Notes: generated from the sequence alone by a model not told the origin. Counted from the stretch's first letter, positions 36,112-46,051 are shown. The stretch is DNA of 64,000 nucleotides from Rhizobium sp. J15 (GCF_002531825.1 NZ_NWSX01000009.1:146369-210368), one strand, 5' to 3'. A program made the numbers and translations.

Positions 36112-37049
36112 AACTCAGCGGTGTCCTCGTCCGTGATCAGGCCGTTGATCTGGTGGCCGACGACGGCGGCCCTGATCGCCTTGTATTTTCGCTTGCCCTT
36201 GGCCAGTCCGATGACCGTCGACGACTCGCGCGACGGGATCGGCGCGGAGGCGACGCGCTCGTTGATCGGGTTGTCGATCAGCCTGCCGTCGGCATCGAAG
36301 ATCCAGCCGCAGATCTCGCCCGCAGCACCGCCGCGCATCAGCTCCATCATCTCGTCCTTTTCGAGGAACCCGTCGACGCAGAGCGGCCCGTCGATGCCAA
36401 GCTCGCCGATGCCGACGAAGGTGACGTCGGCCTGGGCGCTCATGTCGAGCGTCGAGCGCACCAGTTGCTGGCCATGCAGCAATTCCCGCTCCTCCGCCGA
36501 CGTGACGAGCACCGGCAGCGGCATCGGATAATGCCGCGCTTTCACCGCATCCGCCATGCTGAAGATGACGTTGTAATAGGCCGCCGATCCGTCCGGCGCG
36601 ATGTTGCCGGTCAGCGAAACGATGCGGTGGCCGGGACATTCGATGGCCGGCAGCTGGTCGACGGCGGCCTTCAGCGTGCGGCCTGTCCCGACCGCAAGCA
36701 CGATCGGTTCCGGCCGTTTCAGCCAGCGCTCGATTTCGGCCGCTGCCGCCTCGGCGATGCCGACCGTGGTCGATGAGGAGCCGGGGTCGCTCGGCACCAC
36801 TTCCACATGTTTCAGTCCGAATTTCCGCCGCAGCTGGTTGGCAAGCTCGAGACAGGCGGCGATCGGATGGTCGAGCCGCACCTTGATGAGACGCTCGGCC
36901 ACCGCGAGCGACACCAGCCGCTGCGCCGATTGCCGCGAGATCCCCATCGACGCGGCGATTTCGTCCTGCGTGCGCCCGGCGACGTAATAAAGCCAGCCGG
37001 CGCGTGCCGCATCGTCGAGCCGTCCAGGGGTCTCGGATCTTTTTGCCAT
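36096..37049 (-). CDS. SorC-family regulator of the polyol operon (SmoC-like)
   Basis: A 317-residue regulator. The helix-turn-helix lies at about residues 15-55 (YYVAGRTQDEIAASMGISRQ then SAQRLVSLAVAERLIKV). The SorC effector domain has VLAVGTGRTLKAAVDQLP and the terminal KYKAIRAAVVGHQINGLITD. It lies upstream of smoE in the same direction with GCTCA palindromes at its 3' end and in the gap. It likely senses a polyol or its ketose phosphate. Unlike E. coli SorC operons it is read in the same direction as its targets. Confidence 0.9.
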   Translation of the reverse strand: MAKRSETPGRLDDAARAGWLYYVAGRTQDEIAASMGISRQSAQRLVSLAVAERLIKVRLDHPIAACLELANQLRRKFGLKHVEVVPSDPGSSSTTVGIAEAAAAEIERWLKRPEPIVLAVGTGRTLKAAVDQLPAIECPGHRIVSLTGNIAPDGSAAYYNVIFSMADAVKARHYPMPLPVLVTSAEERELLHGQQLVRSTLDMSAQADVTFVGIGELGIDGPLCVDGFLEKDEMMELMRGGAAGEICGWIFDADGRLIDNPINERVASAPIPSRESSTVIGLAKGKRKYKAIRAAVVGHQINGLITDEDTAEFLLRN

Positions 37050-37186
37050 TGAATGCCTACCGCACGAAGTGAGCCGGCTTGCCGCCGTCGAACATGATTT
37101 TTGAGTCTGTATCGCGCCAGATCAAAACAAAATTCCTGGAAATGTCGAGCCCGTTGCAACCGAGCCCGTGAAATAACCGATGCCGC

Positions 37187-37846
37187 TCAGGCAAACCATT
37201 GCATGACGATATAGATCGCCGCCTTCGCCAGACCGTAAATCACGCCGCCGGCGATGACGAGCGATACGGCCGTCATGATGAAACCGGCAAGCGCGAAAAG
37301 CCCGTCGCGCCCCAAGATACCGAAGGCAAAGACCGAAATGGTGATCGCCGGCAGGATATTGCCGAGCGGCACCGGCAGCACCAGCACGATCGACAGCAGC
37401 AGGCATGCGAGACCGGCGAAATATTCCGCCGGCGGCTCGGCGAAGATCGCGAGCCTCGGCTTCAGCATGCGCTCGGCCCAGGCGAGCCAGCGATGGATGC
37501 GCACGACGATGGTCTCGAAATCCTCCCGCCGCATCGAGCGGTTGGCAATCGCCTTCGGCAGCCAGGGTTTCAGCCCGAAGGTCAGTTGCACCGCCAGGAA
37601 AACCAGCGGCGCCCCAAGCACCGCCGAGGTGCCGGGCGGAGTGGGAAAGGCGTTCGGCAGCGCAAAGATCAGCATCAGCGCGCTGATCGCCCTGTCGCCC
37701 ATGGTCTGGAACAGATCGCCGATCGAAATCCATTCCCGGCTCCGGTCGCCGGCAAGCTGCCGCAGGACGGCTGAGAGGCGGCGGCCCTTGGGGCGTGGCG
37801 GACGTGGTCTTCTGCGTCTTTGGGATTCGGCGTTTTCGATGGTCAT
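37187..37846 (-). CDS. exoD: ExoD-family exopolysaccharide-related membrane protein
   Basis: A 219-residue inner-membrane protein of the ExoD family. After a basic N-terminus come ISIGDLFQTMGDRAISALML and FALPNAFPTPPGTSAVLGAP, the characteristic first motif. Several hydrophobic helices follow, including LPVPLGNILPAITISVFAFG. In Sinorhizobium meliloti exoD affects exopolysaccharide, alkali sensitivity and nodule invasion. The ATG at 37846 gives the family length; an in-frame start at 37969 is possible but adds 41 untypical residues. It is divergent from the ROK kinase across 229 bases without a clear motif. Confidence 0.85.
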   Translation of the reverse strand: MTIENAESQRRRRPRPPRPKGRRLSAVLRQLAGDRSREWISIGDLFQTMGDRAISALMLIFALPNAFPTPPGTSAVLGAPLVFLAVQLTFGLKPWLPKAIANRSMRREDFETIVVRIHRWLAWAERMLKPRLAIFAEPPAEYFAGLACLLLSIVLVLPVPLGNILPAITISVFAFGILGRDGLFALAGFIMTAVSLVIAGGVIYGLAKAAIYIVMQWFA

Positions 37847-38075
37847 GATACCGGTGGATGGTGGAAATGTAGGCTGCGATTCTGGCGGCGCAATATGCCA
37901 ATTGAATGACTTATGAGACAGGATATCGAATGAGAAGACCTGGCGGCGGCGATTTGCGTTTTCGATCATCGTTCATTTGCCGCGCAAGCGGATGGCAGCG
38001 CGAGGATTGAAGGCTTGTAATTCCACCGCAACAGTGCGAGCAGACGCTGCAGGACCAGAGAGACGGCACAGTGCA

Positions 38076-38993
38076 ATGATCATTTCATTCGACATCGGCG
38101 GTTCCGCCATCAAGGGCGGCATCGCCCGCTCCGAGACAGACATCGTCCCTCTCGGCCGCCGCCCGACGCCGAAGGACGATTTTGCCGCTTTCGTCGAGAC
38201 CTTGCGCGCCATCATCGCCGAAACAGGCGAACAGCCGAGCTGCATCGCGCTCTCCATCGCCGGCGTCGTCGATCCCGATACGCAGCGCCTGACCTGCGCC
38301 AATATTCCCTGCATCCATGGCCGCACGCTCGCGGCCGATCTCGAAGCCGAACTCGATCTGCCGGTTTTGATCGCCAACGATGCCGATTGTTTCGCCATGG
38401 CCGAAGCCGGTCTCGGCGCCGGCCGCGGCCATCGCATCGTCTTCGGCGCCATTCTCGGCACCGGTGTCGGCGGCGGCCTGGTTGCCGACGGCCGCCTCGT
38501 CAACGAGGCCGGCGGCTTCGCCGGCGAATGGGGTCACGGCCCGATCATCGCTTCGGCGGCCGGCAATCCGCCCGCCGCCATTCCCGCCTATGCCTGCGGC
38601 TGCGGCCAGAAGGGCTGCGTCGACACCGTCGGTGGCGCCCGGGGGCTGGAGCGCCTGCACAAGACGCTGCACGATCTCGATCTTTCCAGCGAGGAGATCA
38701 TCGCAGAGTGGCGGCACGGCGAGGAGAAGGCGGCACGCACCATCGACGTCTATGTCGATCTCGTCGCCTCGCCCTTGGCGCTGACCATCAACATCACCGG
38801 CGCCACGATCGTTCCGGTCGGCGGCGGTCTTTCCAATGTCGAGCCGCTGCTTGCCGAACTCGACCGCGCCGTGCGCGCCCGCACCCTGCGCAGGTTCGAC
38901 CGCCCGCTGGTGGTGTCGAGCCAATGCCGTATCGAACCGGGCCTGATCGGCGCTGCACTCCTCGGACTGAAAGCCGAAGCGGCTGCGTCCTAA
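38076..38993 (+). CDS. ROK-family sugar kinase (N-acetylhexosamine kinase-like)
   Basis: A 305-residue ROK kinase. The phosphate-binding segment is ISFDIGGSAIKGGIARSE, the catalytic Asp lies in NDADCFAMAEAGLGAG, and the adenine side is ILGTGVGGGLV. The zinc motif CGCGQKGCVDTVGG is intact. Open frame upstream of 38076 is rejected because the kinase fold starts at MIISFDIGG. Its stop overlaps the stop of a GH20 hexosaminidase by four bases, convergently. With that neighbour, GlcNAc (or ManNAc) is a likely substrate, to be confirmed. Confidence 0.87.
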   Translation: MIISFDIGGSAIKGGIARSETDIVPLGRRPTPKDDFAAFVETLRAIIAETGEQPSCIALSIAGVVDPDTQRLTCANIPCIHGRTLAADLEAELDLPVLIANDADCFAMAEAGLGAGRGHRIVFGAILGTGVGGGLVADGRLVNEAGGFAGEWGHGPIIASAAGNPPAAIPAYACGCGQKGCVDTVGGARGLERLHKTLHDLDLSSEEIIAEWRHGEEKAARTIDVYVDLVASPLALTINITGATIVPVGGGLSNVEPLLAELDRAVRARTLRRFDRPLVVSSQCRIEPGLIGAALLGLKAEAAAS

Positions 38994-40900
38994 AGCATAG
39001 GCCACATCCGCACGATTGCGGCGAAACGGTCCCAGTCCTTACGCTCCAAGGGCGTCCAGGCGGCTTCGGCGACGGCAGGAAGGCGCGGGAAAACCAGCCG
39101 GTTGAAATAGGCGCGTGAGGTGAAATTTTCAGTCCAGATGCAGGCCTGGATGCCGCGCATCTTCTCCTGCAGCGCCTCCGGCAACTCCCCCGCGGCCTCG
39201 TAGGCATAGCTATGCTCCGGCGGCGCATGGCCCGCCCATGCTGCGCCGGGCTCGTCCCAGGCTTCGGCCTGCGCCATGTCGAGATAATAGGCTTGGCCCG
39301 GCGTCATCACCACGTCGTAACCTTGCTGCGCCAGCTCGATGCCGACGGCGGGCTTCTCCCAGGCCATCAGCAGCGTGCCGTCGCGATCGACGCCGCCGCC
39401 ATGCGAGACCTCGTTCCAGCCGGCGAGCTTCTTGCCGCGCTCGGACAGCATGGCCTTGATCCGCTTGAGGAAATAGGATTGAAGCTCGGCTGTGCCGGAA
39501 AGTTTCTCCCGCTTCATCAATGCCTTGCAGAGCGGCGAGGAAAGCCAGGCGCCCTGCGCCACCTCGTCGCCGCCGATATGGATGTAGTCGCCGGGAAACA
39601 GCGCCACCATCTCGTCGAACACCTTGCCGAGGAATTCATAGGTGAAGTCGACCGCAGGATTGAGGGCGTTGTTGGGATAGCCCTGCACCGCCCGGTAGCT
39701 GTCCGGCGCCTCCTGCCCGTCGATAAGCTCCGGCAACGAGAACAGCGTCGCGGTGCTGTGGCCGGGAACGTCGATTTCCGGCACGACGTCGATATGCAGC
39801 GAGGCGGCATGCGCGACGATCCGCCTGACGTCATCCTGCGTGTAATGGCCGGCGCGGGGTTCGGCTCCGTCGCCGAGCTGCGGCACGAGCACCTCGTCCG
39901 GCCCGCGCCGCGCGCCGATCGCAGTCAGCGCTGGATAGGCCTTGATCTCCAGCCGCCAGGCTTCGTCGTCGGTCAGATGCCAATGGAAGATGTTGAGCTT
40001 GTTCCAGGCGAGGATATCGATCAGCCGCACGATGTCGGCCACCGGATAGAACTGCCTGGCGACATCGAGATGGCAACCGCGCCAGTCGTAACGCGACTGG
40101 TCGGCGATGGTGCCGAAATTCGGAAATTTGAAGTGTTCGCGATCGGCGCGGGCGCCGCGCAGCAGCTGCGCCAGGCTGATCAGTCCATATTGCCGCCCCG
40201 CTTCATCCGCGCTCGACAGCACGATCTCATGAGCGGTGAAACGCAGCTCGTAGGCAAAGGCGGCGATCGACGATTCGGTGACGAAACGAATGGCGCGCCC
40301 GCCTTTGACTGCGCTCAGCGAAAACGGTGCGTTGTCGGCAGGATAGAGCCGCTGGTAGAGCCCGAGAACCAGGGAAAGCGTCCTGATCGCATCCGGCCGC
40401 GTCTTGTCCGCTGGATAAAGAACGACCGGCAATTCTCCCGCCTTCAGCCCGAGCGAAAGCGGCCAGGGCAGCAGCGAATAGGGTTCCTGGACCTGGCCCA
40501 CCGGCAGAAGCGGCGGCGCCACGCCGCCGTCCCGGCCTTCGAGAATGAGATCGCCGAACCCGACGGGGACATGGCGCCCGTCGGCAAGCGTCAGATAGGC
40601 CGATTTGACGCCGGCGGTTCCATGTTTCGGCTCTCTGGTCAGCCCCTCGACCGTGAACCGCCAATGTCCGCCGGGCCGCACGCTCAACCCCTCGGGCGGC
40701 AGGAATTCATGGAAATGGGCCACCTGCCGCTTGAGGCTGCCGCCGTCGCAGACATGCTTGTCGGCAACCCGCGTCTCCGACGTATAGGCGAACGAAAAGC
40801 CGGAAAGCGGCTCGGCCGAAAGATTGAAGAGCGTGAAGGTCAAGCGCCCGAAACTGCCTTCGACCGGGTGCCAGCTAGTTTCCAGACGATAATCGGCCAT
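38990..40900 (-). CDS. Beta-N-acetylhexosaminidase, GH20
   Basis: A 636-residue glycosidase releasing terminal GlcNAc or GalNAc from chito-oligosaccharides or glycans. An N-terminal non-catalytic domain (about 1-130) precedes a GH20b-like domain (about 130-260). The TIM barrel follows, with LAWNKLNIFHWHLTDDEAWR and the catalytic Asp-Glu pair in HIGGDEVAQGAW. No signal peptide is visible, so it probably acts in the cytoplasm on imported oligosaccharides. I start at the ATG at 40900 (MADYRLETSWHPVEG); the upstream in-frame start at 40954 adds 18 residues without family resemblance. Confidence 0.92.
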   Translation of the reverse strand: MADYRLETSWHPVEGSFGRLTFTLFNLSAEPLSGFSFAYTSETRVADKHVCDGGSLKRQVAHFHEFLPPEGLSVRPGGHWRFTVEGLTREPKHGTAGVKSAYLTLADGRHVPVGFGDLILEGRDGGVAPPLLPVGQVQEPYSLLPWPLSLGLKAGELPVVLYPADKTRPDAIRTLSLVLGLYQRLYPADNAPFSLSAVKGGRAIRFVTESSIAAFAYELRFTAHEIVLSSADEAGRQYGLISLAQLLRGARADREHFKFPNFGTIADQSRYDWRGCHLDVARQFYPVADIVRLIDILAWNKLNIFHWHLTDDEAWRLEIKAYPALTAIGARRGPDEVLVPQLGDGAEPRAGHYTQDDVRRIVAHAASLHIDVVPEIDVPGHSTATLFSLPELIDGQEAPDSYRAVQGYPNNALNPAVDFTYEFLGKVFDEMVALFPGDYIHIGGDEVAQGAWLSSPLCKALMKREKLSGTAELQSYFLKRIKAMLSERGKKLAGWNEVSHGGGVDRDGTLLMAWEKPAVGIELAQQGYDVVMTPGQAYYLDMAQAEAWDEPGAAWAGHAPPEHSYAYEAAGELPEALQEKMRGIQACIWTENFTSRAYFNRLVFPRLPAVAEAAWTPLERKDWDRFAAIVRMWPML

Positions 40901-41033
40901 GGTCGCATCCTCCCCGTCATCGAATGGCCGGGATCGCGGCTGGTTCCCGGCCATTCTCTAGCAGCTTAGCTTCTTCGAGAGAGCAATGGAATCGGCGCCG
41001 GCGGGCTTTGACGAGGACCTGCGGCCTGAAAGG

Positions 41034-41059
41034 AAAACGGCGCGGCTTTCGCCGCGCCG
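41034..41059 (-). terminator. Terminator after the RND transporter gene
   Basis: On the minus strand GGCGCGG and CCGCGCC (41058-41052 and 41045-41039) form a stem with a CGAAAG loop, followed by GTTTT. It is within 25 bases of the stop codon of the RND gene. Confidence 0.75.
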
Positions 41060-41062
41060 CCT

Positions 41063-44000
41063 TCACTCGGCTGCCAACGCCGGCGGATGTCTGGCATCCG
41101 CCTCTTCCTGGATGGCGTCGGCATCCCGGCCTGGCTCGTCCTTCGCCTTCGGCTCGCGGCCGAAGAAAAGGGCGTAACCGGCGGGTAGAACCAGAATGGT
41201 GAGCACTGTCGCAACAAGGATGCCGCCCATCATCGCGTAGGCGAGCGGGCCCCAGAAGACGCCGCGCGAGATCGGGATCAGCGCCAGCACGGCGGTCAGC
41301 GCCGTCAGCATGATCGGCCGGAAGCGCCGCACGGCCGCGCCGACGATCGCCTCCTGCCGGTGCATGCCGGCCTTGATGTCCTGATCGATCTGATCGACCA
41401 GGATGATCGAGTTGCGCATGATGATGCCGAGCAGCGCGATGACGCCGAGGATCGCCACGAAGCCGAAGGGCGCGCCGCTGATCAGCAAGGCGGCCGCCGC
41501 ACCGATGATGCCGAGCGGGCCGGTGGCGAGCACCAGCATCGCCTTGCCGAAATGCTGCAGCTGCACCATCAGCAGCACGATGATGACGGCGAGCATGATC
41601 GGCGCCTTGGCGGCGATCGACATCTGGCTTTCGGCCGCATCTTCGGCGCCGCCCTGGATCTCGACCTTGTAGCCGGCCGGCAGGCTGTCGCGCAGGTCCT
41701 TCATGTCGGCATACATCTTCATGACCACGTCGTTCGGCTGCACGCCGTCGGGCAGCGTGGCGCGCACGGTGATCGTCGGCAGGCGGTCACGCCGCCATTC
41801 GATGCCCTGCTCCATGACCGGCATGACCTTGGCGACCTGCGAGACCGGCACGAAGCCGCCGAAATCCGTCGGGACATAGACGGAATTGACCGCCGACAGC
41901 AGCGAGCGGCTGGAATCCGGCTCGCGGGCAACGATCGAGACCGTCTCCTCGCCGTCACGGAAATCGTCGAGCGGCGCACCGGACATGGCGGTCTGCAGCA
42001 TCTGGCGCACACGCTGCGAGGTGACGCCGAGCGCCCGGGCGCGGTCCTGATCGATCACCAGCTTCATCGCCGGCACCGGCTCCAGCCAGTCGTCATGGAT
42101 GGCGCCGAGCGTCGGATTGGCGGTGAAGCGCGCCTTCACCTGATCGGCGATCGCACGCACTTCCTGGCGGTCCGGACCCATGACGCGCATCTGCACCGGC
42201 CAGCCGGTCGGCGGCCCAAGGAACAGGCGGTCGACCTTGCCGCGAATCGATGGGAAATCCTCCGCGAGGATGGTACGCAGCTTGACGATCAGCCGTTCGC
42301 GCGCCGGCTCGTCCTTCGCCATGACGAGAAGCTGGGCGAAGTTCGGATTGCGCAGCTGCTGATCGAGCGGCAGGAAGAAGCGCGGTGCGCCTTCGCCGAT
42401 ATAGGTGGCGATGAACCGCTTGTCGGGATCATCCATCATCTTGGCTTCGAGCGCCTTCGCCTGCACCTCGACTTCCTTGATGCTGGTGCCCTCGGGCAGC
42501 CAGAGATCGACGAGAATTTCCGGCCGCGAGGATTGCGGGAAGAAATTCTGCGGAATGAACTGGAAGGCCCAGAGGCTGCTGACGAAGGTGCCGAGCGTCA
42601 GGAGCAGCACGATGACCCGATGGCGGACCGCCCAGGCGACCGTGCCGCGCAGCCGGCGGTAGAAACTCGTGTCGAAGGCGTCGTGATGCTCGCCGGCGTG
42701 ATGGCGCTGCTTGAGGATCATGTAGCCGAGCCACGGCGTGAAATAGACCGCGACGAACCACGAGGTCACCAGCGCGATGCCGACGACATAGAACAGCGAG
42801 CGCACATATTCACCCGCCGTCGATGCGGCGAAGCCGACGGGAATGAAACCCGCCGTGGTGATCAGCGTGCCCGTCAGCATCGGGAAGGCGGTCGAGGAAT
42901 AGGCGAAGCTCGCCGCCTCGACCTTGACCAAGCCCTCCTCCAGCTTTCGCTCCATCATCTCGACGACGATCATCGCATCGTCGACGAGCAGGCCGAGCGC
43001 AATGATGAGCGCGCCGAGCGAAATGCGCTGCAGGTCGATGCCCAGTTCGTACATCAGCGCGAAGGTGGCGGCGAGCACCAGCGGAATGGCGATGGCGATG
43101 ACGAGGCCCGAGCGCCAGCCGATCGACAGGAAGGAGACGACGAGCACGATGACGAGGGCTTCGCCGAGCGCATGCATGAATTCGCTGATCGCATCCGTCA
43201 CCACGTCGGGCTGGTTGGCGATCTGATCGACCGCCACGCCGTAAGGCAGCGCCTCCTCGAAGCGGTGATAGGTCGCTTCCACATCCTTGCCGACATCGGT
43301 GACGTTGAAGCCCTTGGCCATGACGACACCGACCTGAACGCTTTCGAGACCGTTGAAACGGTACTTGCGCTGATAGGGGTCCTCGAGCCCGGAACTGACG
43401 GTGGCGATATCGCCGAGCCGCGTCACCTGGCCGCCGGCGCGAAGGCGCAGCTCACGGATATCCGCCGCCTTCTTCACGTCGCCTTCGACGGAGATGCGCA
43501 CCGAGCGCAGGCCTGTGTCGACGGAGCCTGCCGGATCGACATTGTTCTGGCCCTTGATGGCGTTCTGCAGGTCGAGAATCGTCAGCCCCCGCTCGGCGAG
43601 CGCCTTGGACGAGACGTCGATATAGATCTTCTCCGGCTGGTCGCCGATGATGACGGCCTTCTCGACGCCCGGCGTCGTCAGCAGCATGTCGCGCGCCTGG
43701 ATCGCGAATTTCTTCAGTTCCGGATAGGAATAGCCCTCGCCGCTGATCGAATGCAGCGTGATGAAGGTATCGCCGAACTCGTCGTTGAAATAGGGGCCGA
43801 GCAGGCCCTGCGGCAGCTCGCTGGAGATGTCGCCGACCTTCTTGCGCACCTGGTAGAAGGCATCCGCCACTTCCTGCGAATTCGTGTCGCCCTGGACCTG
43901 CAGGGTGATGATCGCGCTGCCCGCCCGCGTATAGGATTTCACCCAGTCGAGATGCGGGGTTTCCTGCAGCTTGCGCTCGATCTTGTTGACGACCTGATCT

Positions 44001-44209
44001 TCCATCTCCTGAATGGAAGCGCCCGGCCAGAGTGCCTGGACGACCATGACGCGGAAGGTGAATTCGGGGTCCTCGCGCTGGCCCATGCGCATCAGGCCGA
44101 GCACGCCGGTGATGATGATCAGCCCGAAGAGGAAACGGGCGATGCTCGGATGCGCGATCGCCCAGCGCGACAGATTGAAGGGCCGCTTCTCGGTAGTGGT
44201 GGCGTCCAT
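41063..44209 (-). CDS. RND-family efflux transporter permease (AcrB/HAE1-like)
   Basis: A 1048-residue proton-driven inner-membrane pump with two large periplasmic loops and 12 transmembrane helices. The fourth helix has the paired acidic proton relay LGLLVDDAMIVVEMME near residue 410. The N-terminus RWAIAHPSIARFLFGLIIIT and segment DQVVNKIERKLQETPHLDWV fit the group of RND pumps close to VexF or orphan HAE pumps rather than AcrB proper. It is second in the operon after the adaptor, 25 bases apart. No TolC gene is present, so the pump must use one encoded elsewhere. Drug substrates are unknown. Confidence 0.93.
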   Translation of the reverse strand: MDATTTEKRPFNLSRWAIAHPSIARFLFGLIIITGVLGLMRMGQREDPEFTFRVMVVQALWPGASIQEMEDQVVNKIERKLQETPHLDWVKSYTRAGSAIITLQVQGDTNSQEVADAFYQVRKKVGDISSELPQGLLGPYFNDEFGDTFITLHSISGEGYSYPELKKFAIQARDMLLTTPGVEKAVIIGDQPEKIYIDVSSKALAERGLTILDLQNAIKGQNNVDPAGSVDTGLRSVRISVEGDVKKAADIRELRLRAGGQVTRLGDIATVSSGLEDPYQRKYRFNGLESVQVGVVMAKGFNVTDVGKDVEATYHRFEEALPYGVAVDQIANQPDVVTDAISEFMHALGEALVIVLVVSFLSIGWRSGLVIAIAIPLVLAATFALMYELGIDLQRISLGALIIALGLLVDDAMIVVEMMERKLEEGLVKVEAASFAYSSTAFPMLTGTLITTAGFIPVGFAASTAGEYVRSLFYVVGIALVTSWFVAVYFTPWLGYMILKQRHHAGEHHDAFDTSFYRRLRGTVAWAVRHRVIVLLLTLGTFVSSLWAFQFIPQNFFPQSSRPEILVDLWLPEGTSIKEVEVQAKALEAKMMDDPDKRFIATYIGEGAPRFFLPLDQQLRNPNFAQLLVMAKDEPARERLIVKLRTILAEDFPSIRGKVDRLFLGPPTGWPVQMRVMGPDRQEVRAIADQVKARFTANPTLGAIHDDWLEPVPAMKLVIDQDRARALGVTSQRVRQMLQTAMSGAPLDDFRDGEETVSIVAREPDSSRSLLSAVNSVYVPTDFGGFVPVSQVAKVMPVMEQGIEWRRDRLPTITVRATLPDGVQPNDVVMKMYADMKDLRDSLPAGYKVEIQGGAEDAAESQMSIAAKAPIMLAVIIVLLMVQLQHFGKAMLVLATGPLGIIGAAAALLISGAPFGFVAILGVIALLGIIMRNSIILVDQIDQDIKAGMHRQEAIVGAAVRRFRPIMLTALTAVLALIPISRGVFWGPLAYAMMGGILVATVLTILVLPAGYALFFGREPKAKDEPGRDADAIQEEADARHPPALAAE

Positions 44210-44234
44210 GGTCCTGTTCCCTTGTATGGCGCGG

Positions 44235-45374
44235 TTAACGGACCGTCTGATCCGTCTTGGCCAGGGCCGACTGCTGGTCCGGCACCTTCACCTTCAGATT
44301 TTCGCTCATGAACTGTGTACCGGCCGCGACGACGAGATCGCCGGTGTCGAGGCCCTCGGTCACATGCACGCCGTCGCCGGTGAAATCGGCGACCTTGATG
44401 TCGCGGCCGTGCACGGTCGCCGTGTCGCGGTCGACGGTCCAGACCATCTGCTTGCCGTCCTTCTCCGCCAGCGCGCTGAGCGGGATCGAGACATAGCTTT
44501 CGCCATTGTCGACGTCGGCCTCGATCGTCGCCGTCATGCCGAGCAATATGCGCGGGTCGTTCGGCAGGCTCACCCGCACCGCAAAGGTGCGCGATTGCTG
44601 ATCGGCGCTGCCGGAGACCTCCCGCACCTTGCCGTCGAGCACCAGCCTGTCGTCCGCCCAGAAACTGGCCTTGACCGTCTTGCCCGGCTTGAACTCGGCA
44701 ATGTCGTTTTCCGGAACCGCAATCTGCACTTCCTTTTCGCCGTCGACGGCGACGGTGACGACCGGGCTGCCGGAGCCGACCACCTGGCCGATATCGGCAT
44801 TGATCGATGTGACGATGCCGGTCTGGCCGGCCTTGAGTTCGGTATAGCTCACTTGGTTCTTTGCCTGGTCGAGCGCCGAGAGCGCTGCATCGCGCTGCGA
44901 GATGGCCTGGTCGTGGCTGAGTGCGGCCTGTTCGAGCTGCGACTTGGGGGCGACGCTCTTGTCAAAGAGCTGCTCGGCGCGCTTATTGGCAAGGTCAGCG
45001 GTTTCGACGCCGCGTTCCGCCGCGGCGAGATTGGCCTCCGCCGTCTTGACCGCCAGCTGGTAATCCGTGGCGTCGACCCGGGCAAGGACATTGCCCGGCG
45101 TCACCCGGTCGCCGATATCGACGAGGCGCTCGGTGATCTTGCCCGCGACGCGGAAGCCGAGGTTCATCTCCGTGCGCGCCTTGACCGAACCGGAATAATC
45201 GAGCTTGCGCGTATCGCCGGCCTTGGCGATCTCGACGACCTTCACCGGCCGGATAACCTCCTTGACCTCAGCTTTTTCTTCCGAGCAGGCCGAAAGGCCA
45301 ATGCCGATGGCGCCGACGAGCGCGAAGCTCAGGGCGGACGGCATGCGGTTGCTGAGGGTCTTGAGCGAAAACAT
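44235..45374 (-). CDS. RND efflux periplasmic adaptor, lipoprotein
   Basis: A 379-residue membrane fusion protein. The N-terminus is a lipoprotein signal with lipobox LSAC (lipid-modified Cys near residue 31), after the hydrophobic run ALSFALVGAIGIG. The body has lipoyl halves (LDYSGSVKARTEMNLGFRVA, then GIVTSINADIGQVVGSGSPV), an Ala/Gln coiled-coil hairpin and a beta-barrel. An in-frame extension to 45497 lacks a signal and is rejected. It lies 50 bases downstream of the TetR gene on the same strand, so all three genes are probably one transcript. Confidence 0.92.
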   Translation of the reverse strand: MFSLKTLSNRMPSALSFALVGAIGIGLSACSEEKAEVKEVIRPVKVVEIAKAGDTRKLDYSGSVKARTEMNLGFRVAGKITERLVDIGDRVTPGNVLARVDATDYQLAVKTAEANLAAAERGVETADLANKRAEQLFDKSVAPKSQLEQAALSHDQAISQRDAALSALDQAKNQVSYTELKAGQTGIVTSINADIGQVVGSGSPVVTVAVDGEKEVQIAVPENDIAEFKPGKTVKASFWADDRLVLDGKVREVSGSADQQSRTFAVRVSLPNDPRILLGMTATIEADVDNGESYVSIPLSALAEKDGKQMVWTVDRDTATVHGRDIKVADFTGDGVHVTEGLDTGDLVVAAGTQFMSENLKVKVPDQQSALAKTDQTVR

Positions 45375-45424
45375 CTTCCGCACTCCTGGATCGTTTCTGG
45401 GTTTCCGGCGGCCGCTGCCGCCCC

Positions 45425-46033
45425 TTATTTCTTCAGCGCCCTGATCACGTAATCGATCAGTTCGTCGACACTTGCGCGGTTGGTTTTGGCAAGACACTGC
45501 GCGACCATTTGCGGATGGCAGAGATTGATGGTCGCCGCGCCGAAGCAGCGCGAGGCCACGACCGGGTCCTGCTCGGCGAATTCGCCGGCTGCAATGCCTT
45601 CCGCGATGATTTCGGCAATCAGATCATGGACGCGATCGATATGTTTCTCGATGACGTGCCAGTCGCGCTCGATCGCGACGATGATCATCTCATGCACCTT
45701 CATCTCGTCGAGCATCAGATCCAGCGTCAGCTGATGCTGTGTCTTGACATAACGGCGCAATCGCTCGGTGGCGCTGATCGGCTGATGGCGGATGTCGTAG
45801 GCGATCTGATAGGCGGTCGCGAGCATGCGCCCGCAGAGTGCCTGGTGGATCTCCACCTTGGAGGCGAAGAAGCGATAGATATTGGCCGGTGACATGCCGA
45901 GATCGCGGGCAATGTCGGCCACCGTCGTCTTGCTGTAACCGTAGTGACGGAACAGCCGCTCGGCCGCGTCGAGAATGCGGGTCACATTCTCCTGCCGCGT
46001 GACGTCGAGCGTATTTTCCGCAATGTCGTTCAT
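45425..46033 (-). CDS. TetR-family regulator of the RND pump
   Basis: A 202-residue TetR repressor. The helix-turn-helix is YSKTTVADIARDLGMSPANI with YRFFASKVEIHQ, at about residues 34-66. The C-terminal domain (about 80-200) has the TetR_C_7-like pattern FAEQDPVVASRCFGAATINL. It heads the operon with the adaptor and RND genes, and a 36-base inverted repeat lies just upstream of its start. Repression of the whole operon including itself is the simplest model. Confidence 0.9.
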   Translation of the reverse strand: MNDIAENTLDVTRQENVTRILDAAERLFRHYGYSKTTVADIARDLGMSPANIYRFFASKVEIHQALCGRMLATAYQIAYDIRHQPISATERLRRYVKTQHQLTLDLMLDEMKVHEMIIVAIERDWHVIEKHIDRVHDLIAEIIAEGIAAGEFAEQDPVVASRCFGAATINLCHPQMVAQCLAKTNRASVDELIDYVIRALKK

Positions 46034-46051
46034 AAGTTTCGATGCCTCGAG

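Noticed and set aside
39212..40969. A 585-codon open frame antisense to the GH20 gene
   Set aside because: Same codon-bias artefact; GH20 motifs on the minus strand are complete.
41360..44311. A 983-codon open frame antisense to the RND transporter
   Set aside because: It mirrors the codon bias of the real gene in GC-rich DNA, is full of Arg/His/Asp with no domain pattern, and the minus-strand gene has clear RND motifs along its entire length.
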